Source: Physcia stellaris
Taxonomy: Eukaryota > Ascomycota > Lecanoromycetes > Caliciales > Physciaceae
DNA length: 64,000 nt
Assembly (NCBI GenBank): GCA_018902385.1
Contig: JABSSW010000083.1
Location: 41,802-105,801, forward strand
Reading direction: 5' to 3'
Positions 11,309 to 23,207 of the stretch are shown one piece after another. Made by a program: the position numbers and the translations under genes. Numbering within the stretch: the first letter of the stretch is position 1; every line of letters begins with the position of its first letter. Under the pieces are notes generated by a model, which had not been told where the DNA came from, ran no database searches, and was given only the letters and a program-made list of their open reading frames with translations.

Positions 11309-13540
11309 TCTGATCTAGACTCAATCAGAAAACAGTGTCGCAAAGATGAAACGAGAAATTTCGTGAATTCGAAGATTCGTGCAATAATCTGATTTCGAAA
11401 TCGAAACAATTTGACAGCATCTTCGAATCATGATATGATTTCTATTGAAAATTAGTGCATTAAAGTTTAAATCGAATCTTTGTTCTAATATCGTTCATTC
11501 TGAACTCTATGTACATTCGATGATTTCTGAAAATTGCAAAATGATTTTTTTTTTCGTAGATTTTCAACAACGTTTTCAGACTGAAATAATTTGATTGTTT
11601 TCGAAAAAACGAAATTATATCAATCATATCGTTTTGCAATTCGCGATACATTCGTGATTTGAAATCAAAGAAATTTTCTTTTTTGAACAATCGTTTCATT
11701 TCGTGTTCGAAGAATTTCTGTACAAAATCATCGAGTTTTCATTTTTTATTTTTTTTGAATCGTTTTAGAAACATTCAATCAACATTGACATCGTCTTGTT
11801 TGATTTCAAACTCGATAATTAATCGATTCGATTCAATATAAAATCGAATTTTTTTTATCATAGCATTTTCATCGTCGTTGTGATAAATTTTCACGTATGA
11901 TTTTTCGCAATGTCGTGTAGCGTCAAAAAGCATGATTTTCAACAAATGATTTCGAATGCTGTTGTATTGAATTTTTTTGATTCGTTGAAATTTCAATAAA
12001 TCAAATTGATTATCGATGCTCATTTTTAATCATTGTTCGTTTTTTTCGCGAGAATTTTTTTGTTTGTATTGACAAAGCGTTTTTAATCGACTTCTCAAAG
12101 ATTTCTTAGTTTCAAAAATATTCATAGTAGAACGACGAGTTGAAAAGAAAATTTCATGATGTGCGTTGACGTTTTTCATATCGTAAATGTATTGCACGAC
12201 GTTGTGCTCATCGACAAATTGTTTATTGACAACGAAAACAAATTTTCGTGAAGACGAATTTCAAAAAAAAAGAAAAAGAAAAAGATGAAAAAAATAAATT
12301 GAAATCGAAACTCGAGCATTTGCTGTTGTTGATGTTTCTCGCGCATTTGTCGTTTTTTCGCGTGTTTAATGACTTGTTTTCGCGATTTAGCATTGTCAAA
12401 TAGATCAAAATCGAAAAAATTTTCCATGACGAACGTGCAGATGTTTGAGAGATAAATAAATAGATAAATAAACAAATGAGACTTTGCGAGAAGTTGATCA
12501 TTTCGCAAGCTTTTCAGCAAATCAACTAATTTACATAAATCGTAACTATTGCGATAAAGAATCGATTCTCGTTATTTTTGATGCGTTGAAATGCGTTTAT
12601 TTTGCTTTATAATTTGACTTCAACAAATCAATGTCAAATGTGATTGTTGTTTGATGTACAAAGTGCAAAGCAATTGTATGATCACAAAAGTTTCGATGTT
12701 TGTGCTAGATTCAATAAGCAATGATATACTTTTTCTTTGAAAATTCGAATTCTCAATTGATGAAAACATCGAATTTAACGAAAAAGATTTTGATTTGCGA
12801 AGCAAACTCGACGAGCTCGAAAATCATTTTATTTTCAAATTTCATAACAAATTCAATATTGCTCGAATTAATGTGATTGTTGATGCGTTGAAATGCGTTT
12901 GAAACGCGTTACAATTATGATTCATTTCATGTGTGCGATGCATCGTGAATGATGATGAACGAAAATGCAAAAATTTTGATGTTCGAATTCTGAAAAGTTG
13001 ATTTCTCGATCGAGTCAGAAATTTCTGTTAAGAAGTGTTCAAAATATTTTGTTTTAGAAAAAATCTATGAATTTTTTTTTCAAAATTTCATTAAAAATGT
13101 TCAAAATTTTCGTTTGAATTTTGTCAAATTCGTTAAATTCAAAAATCGTTTTGCTTAATTGAAAAATTGAAATTTTTTTTTTTTGCACGTTAAAAACGCG
13201 ATTTTGAAAATTGAATTTATGTTATAAATCGACGATTTTTGTGAAATTGAAACAATTTCGAATTTTAAAATTTTTTTTCAAAATTTTCAATATTATGATT
13301 CGATTTTAATGTAATTTATTCAAATAAATTTATTTAAAATGAATTTTTTTTTTCAATTTTGATGTGCTTTTTTTTATTTCATTTTTTTTGATTATCATGT
13401 TTCGTTTTCATTTTTTTTTTGCATATATTCATTGATTCACGTTTTTACAATTACGATATTCAATTCGACACATTGTTTTCACAATATTCATCAAACATAC
13501 GTTGTTTTCGTGTTCATTGCGTGACGATACATTTTTCGCG
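11309..13540. other. Older decayed repeats right of the Gypsy element
   Basis: Minus-strand frames at 11,460-11,699, 11,775-12,023 and 12,176-12,520 encode short Lys/Phe/Asn-rich peptides with no recognised domain. They may be fragments of a further element. The part at 12,535-12,690 is similar to 3,310-3,480. From 12,830 to 13,500 the sequence is extreme A/T with homopolymers. No gene is supported. Confidence 0.6.
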
Positions 13541-13884
13541 TGCAGAACTCATCGGACGCGAGCCAAGCCGGATTTCTCTGTCAGCTCTCTAATCTCGATC
13601 GGGCGGGGACCGTCGGTTTGCGCGAAAGAAGCCCCAATTCTGACTTGGATTAAGTGTACCATGAAATCGCAATTAAGAGTACTAAGACTACCTTGACTCT
13701 AAGCCATCAGCAGTCGGTGCGATACCCCCGGCAGTACATTGCTAGATCCATGGCCAGAACCATCATCATTGGCCGAGAAATAGCTGCCAGCTCACGTTCC
13801 TTTTCGCTCAATTCTTAACAGCTTGTGTATCATAACATATTCCTGCAGTCAGGGTATCATCCGTAACCACCTAAACGCCTAAAA
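13541..13884. other. Isochore boundary and DOP1 downstream region
   Basis: Composition switches to normal GC near 13,540. Nothing coding can be supported in the 344 bp before the DOP1 stop codon. It probably holds the DOP1 3' UTR and terminator, but no clear signal was identified. Confidence 0.6.
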
Positions 13885-16800
13885 TCAAGCCAATGTGGAA
13901 TCATCAAACAAATCATCAAGAAGGATGTCATAACACGCTTTCCAATCTGCCACTACCATGCTATAGGTGCTCTCGAAGGCGTTGATGCTTAGTTGTCTGA
14001 AAAAAGGCTTCAGGACACGATCAACGATGTCCTCTGTACATATATCCCTGGTTACTTCTGAGCTGAGCAGAGGTTTCCGCTTGCCAATGGGAGCCACGCT
14101 TGCAATTGTCGGAGAAAGCGCATTATCATGTCCGCCGGAGTATGAGTCAAGGTCTTCTGCCAATTCATCAACTAATGCTACAGGACTCCATGCATGGGGT
14201 CGATAAACGGCGTCAACAGTATCGGTAACGAAGAGCCATTCTCGCAATTGGAACTCATCTGGCGCCAGGGTGACGAGGGTGTCGAGGAGTTTGCATGCTT
14301 GTAGGATGGAGTGAACGTTGTAGGTATCGTGTTGCTCGCCTGGAAATACTGATGATAGGGCCTCATACAGCTCCGAACTGATGATGGGCCAAAAGGAGGC
14401 CATGTGCACCGCTGAGATCTTCAATACTAATGCCCGTAGCAGCATGTAGATCTCGGCCCGTGTCGCCGACGAAGGAGAAGATGCGGCCGTTGCTGTTAGT
14501 AGTTCTAGAACCTTCACTTGAATCGCGACGAGGTTCGTGACATAGGCGTCATCAGCGGCAGCAAGCACCAGAAGTGTCATCCTACGGAGGATAAGCTGGG
14601 TCTTGCGATCTGCCTCTATTCGGGCAGAAGAAGCCCCCACACCAAACATGATCCCTGCAGCAGTTGGAGCAAGTATGCGTGAAAGGTAGTCTTGAATTCG
14701 GTCCTTATCTAGCAACGCCCACTGCCGCAAGACCGGAACCCAGCCTTCTTCCGCAAGGCTAAGTGATCTTGTGCAGAAGAATCTTGAATCATTGAATGCT
14801 TCCGCTACAAGTCTGCGCCAAACTTTTGAAGCCTCAGGTATCCGGGACATAGCAAGGAAGATGCGCAGAGTGCTTGATGAAGCCGTTTGAGGGTAAGCTT
14901 TAGACTGAATGGTGGGTGTGAGGATCTGTAAGGAGATGATTGATGATGCAGCTGCAATACGATCTGTATCAACCAGAATCTTCGAAAGTTTTGGAAGAAG
15001 CAAGGCTACGATGCCGACAATGTCATCTGATTGAGTTGGCCTAGGATTAGTCGCATGGTCTGCACTAGCAACATCGCTGTCCGCGGGCTTCCCTTCGTCT
15101 TGTGCGAAAGTCAATGGTTTCGCGGTGAAGGTCGCAGCCAAGAGCCTCACGAAAAGATCCTGCGATATTGTAAGTCAACTAAGCTTACGGGAGGAGAGTA
15201 CATACTCCCAGATCTCGTCGCATTCTTCGCTGTTCACCGAAGGTTGTATTGTTGACTTTTTCTCCCAGCACTGCCGTGAACTCGAGAAGTCTGGGCAAAG
15301 TCTGCCTTTGCGGCAGTGGATTAGCAAGTACATCTTTGAGAAATGTCATACAATCAGTCCAAATCTCATCCATAGCGTCGTCTTCCAGCGAGCGCATATA
15401 CCGTACAAGAAAGTCAGCTAGAGTGTTGTCCGAGATATCTGCAGTCAGGCTCGATTTCCGACCGGGGTCTAAAGCGTTCGGGTTTGTCCGACTGTACATG
15501 GCGTTGAACAGAGCTGGGATGATGTTCCTGGGTCTCGAACCGTCGAGAACATGAAGGAGATTGAAGACAGCTGAAGATCTGGACGTATCCATTTGGTCTC
15601 TTGATTGACACCATATCTCGACGAGAATTTCAAGACACTCAAGTGGCTCTGCGGCAAAAAGGTGTTCGAGTATCCGACGTGTCCGATTTTTCATGCGTAC
15701 TGAAGTATAGTTGAGTGATGCTAAGGTAATCAAGTCCCTTGCTTGACTGCTTTGACCGTGACTTGCCCAAGTCCATATGTCCAAACATACATGTATCGCG
15801 TCCTTGAAGCACAATAATACCGTTAGTCGGTTGTTGGCGGTGGTGCGCTTTGATCTGCTAAGCTCTGGTGCAAATACTCCGGACACCATGTTCCCAAAGA
15901 ATCCCTGGCTCTGCTCTGGGGCCTTAAGGGATATTGTACCGGCTTCGTCCTGAAGTAATCGTTCATGAGCTCGTGCAAGACTGCGTTCTAAGCCGTGTAG
16001 AAGAGAATGTAAGGTCACGAGAGGTTGGTAATTAGCCGATGACTTGCCCCGTCCCTCGAACGCCGCTCGCAGAAATTCGGAAACCGCTCTTATTGTCTTG
16101 TTGAGACACTCCACAAGAGGCATTAGAATATGAAATGCATTTTCCGCATACAACGGTAGACACTCATCCAGAAAATGAACCCAATGGTCAAGGACAGGAT
16201 AGCTACCTGGCGAGCTGAGACCCAAGAGCAAGCAATCAAGGAGCGCGGGAGATGGAGGACAAGCTGCTGCCGAGGGATCATCAATCTCACTTGCCTCCAC
16301 TGAATCAGATAGACTTGGTAAAGATTGCAGATTATCACTTGTGAACATTCTCGGGTGCGTTAATCTGGGAGGAGCTTTAGGATCCATTGCACGCGTTCGC
16401 ATGACTCTCACAAGTAAATGCATTAGTTCCACTTGTAGCAAACTGTCTTCCCGTCTGATGGACCGATTTAGAGCCACTATCACGGTATCTTCCATAATCG
16501 AGTGTTCTACAGGCACAGAAGACTGTCCAGGCAGCATATGCTGCAGTAACGTCGCCGCTACTCGTCGCAAAGCGAAAGATTGAGCTATCAGACTTGTTCC
16601 GTCCGAAGGGTGATCCTGCAGAACGGTAAGACAAGCACGGATGAGGAATGCTTGGATAGTGGCTTCATCATTTACGCCACTATTAGGGAAGGCTGCGATG
16701 CTCTCCGCAGCTGAGGCCTGCCGATTGTCAGGTTGGCGCTCTTCCATTGTTAGCGATGCCCAGATGTTCCCCGGAGAGCCAACTACCAGATTAGACATAG

Positions 16801-19800
16801 TTTGAAGCAAATATTGGCATTCCTCAAGATCGCTGAGGTCATAAAGAGCAGGCTTTGCAGCGTTACTCGAAGAGAAGATTGAACAGTTCACAAACAACTT
16901 GGACGTTCGCAAGTGATTTAGTAGTAGTTGTACAATTCTAACGGAGACATGTTGGTTATGATCCGCATATGAACCCACGTGGAGTGAACTTACAGGTGGA
17001 GAGCTGGCAGCGATTGTAGCCAGTTGCTGGTAAATCTTGATATTTCCGTTGTGGGTTCGGAAAGAGAATCCAATAGTAGCATCAAGGGACGTTCAAGTAC
17101 TATCATCTCTGGCGTGATACTTGCTGTCTGGCTCTCTGGGCCTAGACGCGTGGAACGTGAGAGGGACGAGCGCCGAGATTGCAAGCTGTTGATGGATGAG
17201 CTACTGTGGGTCCAAAGCGTGGTGAAGCGACGTGCTCCTTCAAGCGCTGCTCCGGCAGGTAGTTTACAGTCATCAATCATTAAGGTTGCAATACACGCTT
17301 CTATGAATCGAGTGCCTGGCAAGACCATTTGGAGTCGCCAAATGCAGCGGACAGCCTCCACGTTGTTGCTAGGCTTTGACGGAGAGAGCCACGGCCACAG
17401 ATTCGTGACAAGGTCCGTAATGAGTCGTCGTATCTGATAGCTGCTATGCCAGATCTCTGAAGGCAATGCAATCGAAAAGACCTCCATTGCAGATATAACA
17501 GCCGTGATGGTTTCTATGGACGTAGGTGTTCCGCTATGGTCTCTTACGCTCGCTAAAGCGTCTACGAGTGCCTGTAAACAAGTGTCTCTGTTTATGTCGT
17601 CCGTCTTTATGATTTTCTGTGTAATCTTTTCTAGGAGAGAGAGGTGCATCTCCAGATACCGTGCTTGGCACTTTCCCCGTAGTTGTTGCAGGATCAATTG
17701 GACAATGTTATGTAAAAGCAGCTGACCAATGTTCTCTAAGGAAAGTGGAATGCCCGCCTGATCGATGTTACCTTGAGAGTGTCCGTAGAACGTTTGAACG
17801 GCTTTTAGAAATTGCTGACTGGACTCTGCAAAATCGCTGAACCCTTCTTCAAACATTTCTGAAGATGGTGCAGCAAGCCCCTTCTCGAACGCTCGCTCGG
17901 GGATCAGGTCAAGAAGGGAGAGGGCAATCTTCAGCGCTATCTGTTCAGGCTCTGTTAGACTTGTCTTTCCCTGACCCACAGACTCGCGCATGCTGTTTCG
18001 TAGGTATATAACAGTTAGTAGCGTGACCATCGGTATATGCGTCGTTTGCATTTCCTCATCTCGGATGTTAAACCTATTGATAATGAAAAAGATTAGACCC
18101 AAGCCATCTTGATTATCATCCAGAGCCTCACGGTTGCTGAAGCTCGATGTCAAAATCCTCGATATCTTGCCCCATATTAGTCCCGCTTCTATGTTATCAA
18201 AAAGGACGCTAGCACTGCGAAAGACTTCTTCAAAATTGTCTTGTGAAGGGGCTATACTCTGATACTGCCATACACTCTGGAGTAGCGGGATGAGTATTTG
18301 AGGAACAACCATGCCACCGATCTCCCATCGATCCATAAGCGACAAGCATATGCGAAAAGGACGAGCCTTCTCGGTTGGCGTCAGGGAATCGGTCTGTACC
18401 ATCTTGAGAATGGTTCGTACCAGAGCGTCAAGGCTATAACGCTCAAAGTAAGTGTGATAATCCTCCTGGGGTATATTTAATGGCGTCAAAGCGATACTGG
18501 GGGATGTGTGCTTCGTGGTACGGGGGGTACTTGGCTGAGATTCAGCAATTGGCTCTGGCCCGAGGAACCAGGCCCACAGCCTTCGATTTAGGCTCATCTC
18601 GCGGCGAGTCACTACCGAGGCAGCAGCGGCTACTAGTCTATCAAGGTCGTCGCGAGCCGTCTCGCGCTGTAGCACATCGGAATGTATCGGAAGATGGGTA
18701 ACCAGGAGGTCTAAGAAGTTACGCTGGATGAGGAGTTGCTCGTCACGAAGTCCGGCAGCGAAAGAACGCACAAGAAGACCAGGCTCTGGAGAAATGACCG
18801 CCTCGACAGTTGATAATGGCTCATCCATGGCTCCTAGCACTCCTTCATTCAGACTTTGGTGATGGCCGGTGGTTTCGCGACCTTGCTTTACAGACCCAAG
18901 CTGTGGTAGGTTGCGGACCATGAAAGCTAAAGCCCCTTGACGGCGGCTAGTACTTGTTATTGAGGCCAAAAACAAGCATTGCCAATAAAATTGATCACTG
19001 GACATATCTCGCGGCTGACTGTCGTTGCCACATCTTTGGCCAATTGCCGTCCTCAATTTGAGCAGGATCGAATGAGTACGCTCAAACTCATCACTGTTTT
19101 GCTCTTCCAACCCTGGGAGCAAAGCGAGAATAATTGCCTTGAGTGCTGGACGTAGGAAAGATTGATCTATCGCTAGTATGTGAATCTCGAACAGTGAAAG
19201 CACTGCTGGTCGGACCGAGAGCGAGGCGTAAGATAGGGCTGGAGAGAGACCTGGCAAGTAGAGTGCTAGATCTCTTGCGAGACCCTCGGGCTAATATGAT
19301 GTTCAGCGACGGCGACACTTCAATCTAGGGCAGCAGAGCTCTCGGGCTGTGTGTTACGTACGCCTAAGACATTGAAGATATAGGCATAGACCTCCATAGT
19401 TTTTTGGTGTACCCCTGAGGGCAAGGAGGGACTGAGGCATTGTGCAAGGCGCCTTGCGACTAGAGGTTTGTGGGGAATCTCTGCGATTTCCGAAGGTCTG
19501 AGTTGCAAAGCCTAGGGAAACATCGACAATCAGCCTCTACAGGGAAAATTGGAGATGCCGGAGTTTTGGCACCTTGAGCAGTCGCGCAAGGAAGGATATG
19601 TAGTCAGCCCATTCCTGCAATGCTGTGTCGAACAGCGACAACGCTCGCCCCACAGCAGAAGAATACCGGCGGTAATTCTTGTCCTTCTTGGTTGAAGCTA
19701 CAGCATGCTGTTAACGAAACCTCCTGATCATGCTCGATGCTCAGCACGGACGTACTGTCTTCTGCAGCAAATCGGGGCCTAGGATTAATTTTTGGCGAGG

Positions 19801-19858
19801 ACCTCCCCGAACTTGCAGGAGACGTAGCTCTCTGCAATCGGCTCGCATCGAGCGACAT
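13885..19858 (-). CDS. DOP1: Dopey family protein Dop1, Golgi-endosome traffic
   Basis: Dop1 works with Mon2 and a flippase at the Golgi/endosome and is needed for retrograde traffic and cell polarity. Six exons were read on the minus strand: 19,858-19,756; 19,697-19,573; 19,511-19,362; 19,290-16,994; 16,937-15,206; 15,159-13,885, giving 1,893 codons in one phase. Introns are 46-71 nt. The conserved N-terminal Dopey domain is clear (LSLFDTALQEWADYISFLAR, then LPSGVHQKTMEVYAYIF and LYLPGLSPALSYASLSVRP), as is the C-terminal block around DEFQLREWLFVTDTVDAVY. The start ATG opens MSLDASR, followed by a Ser/Pro-rich leader as in fungal homologues. Length fits the family. MON1 starts 253 bp away on the other strand. 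Identity is secure; the third intron and small exon edges are less so. Confidence 0.93.
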
Positions 19859-20111
19859 GTTGTAAGAAAGCCGTCCTGCACTGGCCGTAGGTGTGACAAA
19901 TTGGTGACATGACTAACACATCATTGGAGGAGGTGGTGAAATTGCTGGGTGAAGATGGTGTTCTCCTCCGCTCTCAGTTCGGGTACGGTCTCCGCCGAAG
20001 ACAGGACCCCCCTTCCTCTTTCTTTCTCGAACATGCAATATTCACGTACCCCCATTCAGCTTCTGCCGATCATCGTCGCCTTGCTAATTAAGTGGGTTAT
20101 GTTTTGGTTCA
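19859..20111. promoter_or_regulatory. Shared DOP1/MON1 divergent promoter region
   Basis: Only 253 bp separate the start codons of the two head-to-head genes, so both core promoters and 5' UTRs must lie here. No TATA box or known factor site stands out. The gap is short enough for a bidirectional promoter, which is inference. Confidence 0.6.
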
Positions 20112-22270
20112 ATGACTCCGCCTCTGGATGCTTCGTCAAGAGGCCGAGACATTAATGCAGCTTATGTGGTAAAGAGCAAGTCCTCTCAACAAGGGGAAGA
20201 AGTGACTAGCGAGCAGTCGGGCAAGGAATTCGAATCTCGCGAAGACCCTTTGTCGGTACTTGGCATCGCCGATGCGGTTCCGCGTGAGTACAAACCGCCT
20301 CCGCTGCCAATTAGACCTCATGATCTGGCGAAACCCAGTCAGACAGATCATCCTCCACCCAGCAGTCTACACTTACCGAAAACGTCGCCAAGACCAAAAC
20401 TGCAGTCTGCAGCTACCACTGCCGTATCTTTGACAGATATCCACACTCAATCCTACCAGGATGGCTCACGTGAGACATACGCTGCCCAAGCCAAGCCGAC
20501 ATCCTCCAACCAACTTTTGAAAAAGTATGGTAGTATAAGGCCAGTCAAGGGCAATGGCAGCATTGTGGCGGAGACCGCCAGCGTCAGGAGCTTTGCACCA
20601 ACACTTGAGACAGGCGCGGATGTGGAAAGCTTGCTGGGAAATGTTCTTGGAGCATCTCGGGAGATCCCAAACCGGACGGAATTGAGCTACCAGACTGAGA
20701 ATCTTGATGTGTTTGATTCGTGTCTTTACGAGGTTAACGATGAACTTTCGTCCTTTGCCAAAGAGTTCGACGAGCTGGCTGAATCGAGCGTGGAGGACGG
20801 GACCGAAGGTATCCTCCTCAGCAGCAAGAGCCGGAAGCCGACTAACAGAAGCTGCAGAGCAGCTTCTGAATCTATGGAAAGCCAAGAGAAAGCACTTTCT
20901 CATTCTCTCGTCCGCCGGTAAGCCTATATACAACCGACATGGGGACGATAACTTGATCTCGGGTTACATTGGAGTCATTCAGACCATCATATCCTTCTAT
21001 GAGGGCGCGCAGGACCGACTAAAGGGTTTCACAGCAGCAGACGCTAGGTTTGTAATCATGTCTCAAGGACCTTTATATCTCGTGGCTATATCTAAGCTTG
21101 GCGAGAGCGATGCCCAGCTTGGGGTCCAATTGGAAGCTTTGTATATGCAAATACTTTCAACCTTGACTTCGCCTGTCTTGGGCCACCTATTCTCTAATCG
21201 TCCCTCAACCGATCTAAGGCGCCCGTTGCAAGGAACAGAAACGTTGTTGTCCGCCTTGGCTGATTCTTTCACTCGCGGCTCCTCTTCCACATTGCTATCG
21301 GCCCTCGAATGCCTGCGGATCCGCAAAAGCCACAGGCAGCTAATAAATCACACCTTGCTTCACAAAAGATGCGAGAGTCTCCTTTATGGGTTGATTGTCG
21401 CCGGAGGCAGACTTGTTAGCGTTGTGAGGCCTCGGAGACATTCCTTACACCCTAGCGATCTTCAACTGATATTCAACATGCTCTTCGAAGCCGACAGCGT
21501 CAAGACTGGAGGTGGCGAGAATTGGATCCCTTTATGTTTGCCAGGCTTCAACAGAAATGGCTACCTATATATGTATGTAAGTTTCATTCAACCGAAAGTC
21601 CTAGACGACGCCGAGACTAGCCGCACAAGCGATAAGTTCGGGAAAAAGGACGAAGTTGCTGTGCTTTTGATTAGTGCGAACAAGGATAGCTTTTACGAGC
21701 TCAGAAATATGCGAAATGCCGTAGTCGAGGTTAGTGCTGCCTCTCATGTCGCTTGTGTAATTGATTAAATCGCGACAAGGAGCTCGAAAAGAATGGCAGC
21801 ATGCAAATCGTCACGTCTGCTGTTGCTCGTGGACGTCCGACAGCCACAGACATTGTACCAGGAACCGTTTTGCGGCATTTTCTCTACAAGTCAAAAGCTA
21901 ACGTCCAGTTCGTTATGCCATCATATGATCCATACTTCAGTACATTAGTAGCACGGCGAAGGCAAGGATCTTACCAAATTCCTAATATCTCTAATGACGT
22001 CCTAACGGTATGGACAGATTGCTTTCTCTGTATCATAGCCTCCACGCAAGCATTCACGCAAAGAACGCCCATCTCAAGGTGCATCACTGTGTGAGTCGGG
22101 AAGCTACTTCATTGGCTTGGGTGACGCCACTGTTCGAAATGTACTGCGTTGCTGGATCCTCGACAAGCCGAAATGCCCTTGCGCAAAGCGCGAATCAGAT
22201 TGTTCAGTGGGCCCGCCGAGAAGAAGAGCGGATTTTTATCATTGGTGGCGCTGTAAGTCCTCAGGCTTGA
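20112..22270 (+). CDS. MON1: Vacuolar fusion protein Mon1 (Rab7/Ypt7 GEF subunit)
   Basis: Mon1 pairs with Ccz1 as the exchange factor that activates Ypt7/Rab7 on late endosomes and vacuoles. Exons: 20,112-20,808; 20,858-21,729; 21,780-21,961; 22,018-22,270, giving 667 residues. The N-terminal third is disordered and Pro/Ser-rich. The three longin-like segments follow: [16 protein letters not shown] with [12 protein letters not shown], then [14 protein letters not shown] with [16 protein letters not shown], then [11 protein letters not shown] and [13 protein letters not shown] to the end [12 protein letters not shown]. The third intron appears to be GC-AG (AG|GCAAGG ... CAG); no GT donor restores the conserved ARRRLLSLY join. 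A GTAAGT right after GGA would allow a slightly different C-terminus. The start is the first ATG of the frame. Confidence 0.93.
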
Positions 22271-23207
22271 ACTGCGAGCTCATGAACTCAGTCGGAGAAT
22301 CGAAAGGCAATGCTGATGGCAAGAAGGTATTTTGATTGAAGAGACCGCTTGATCATACAATGGCCAAGAAGTCTTTCCCTAGGGCATAGGGCATAAGACC
22401 GGATCACTTGTGGCAGACACTCTGTTGATCAATGGAACATATGAGAATAATAACATGGTAAATCGGAACTGTCAGCACGCAATACTATCCTGCCTTTTCG
22501 AGTGTCTCAGGAAACTACCAGCAACAAACCACCACCGTACACGTAGCCCGTAAGGGCCAATCATGAAGCAATAACAAATATGGAAGCCGAGGTCTACGGC
22601 CAAAGAAGTGAGGTGTCTCCGATTGGCTCCTCCATACATAATTCCCATTGTCAACATCCAAATTACCTATTCACTGCGTGGGGTCTGGTACTGTCCTACG
22701 TGCTCTGAACTGGGCGAGATGCCCGCAGTTGTCTGGAGATGGTGTGCCTCACAGTAGAAGACAATCAATCGTGGGACGATGCTATTCAAACACCAAAATA
22801 TAACCCATGTTGCCAGTGGTCTGCATATAGACTACCAGGTGTACGGACATTCACTTCGAATACGCAACTAAAACTCTGAAAGCGCCATGGCGGCAAAAGT
22901 CCGGCCCATCAGATCTTGCCCATGATGCGGCATGATATAGAAGCGAAGAGTCGAGCAGCTATGATACGGGAAAAAAGCGGAAACCATCTCTTTATTCATC
23001 TGCATAGCGTCCAATCTGGAATCGCCTCCAAGGATATCGATAGAACCTGTAAAAAGCATACGGAAAATGCCAGAAATAGCAATAGAGCATAATTGGGAAA
23101 TTCGTGCAGCCTCAGTAACGCTCTGGTGGCCTGCTGAAGCGTGAAGTCGCAGAATTTAGCATCACTGAGGCCACCAAGGCTCGGTATTTGCGCTGCGATT
23201 ACCGAGC
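22271..23207. other. Convergent intergenic region after MON1
   Basis: These 937 bp lie between the 3' ends of MON1 (+) and the next gene (-). Frames are short and overlap in both strands, without domain features. It likely contains the two 3' UTRs. Nothing else is seen. Confidence 0.6.

Larger units (their letters stand above)
1..13540. other. AT-rich isochore, left flank
   Basis: The block consists mainly of A/T runs with isolated CA, CG and TG dinucleotides; CC, CT, AG and GG are scarce, most strongly at 1-3,300 and 12,800-13,500. No host gene can be supported. It contains the Gypsy element at 3,493-11,303, a tandem repeat at 2,842-3,140, and decayed repeat sequence elsewhere. The change to normal composition at about 13,540 is abrupt, within tens of bases. 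The bias is described under findings: it does not look like classical CpA-directed RIP. Confidence 0.9.

Noticed and set aside
1-13540. Classical CpA-directed RIP
   Set aside because: The LTR differences and surviving CpA sites contradict it; see the first findings.
13502-13696. Small gene at the left isochore border
   Set aside because: The 64-codon frame crosses the composition border and has no homology I recognise.
20466-20933. Antisense gene within MON1
   Set aside because: A long minus-strand frame exists, but the plus strand encodes clear Mon1 sequence; it is a shadow of codon composition.
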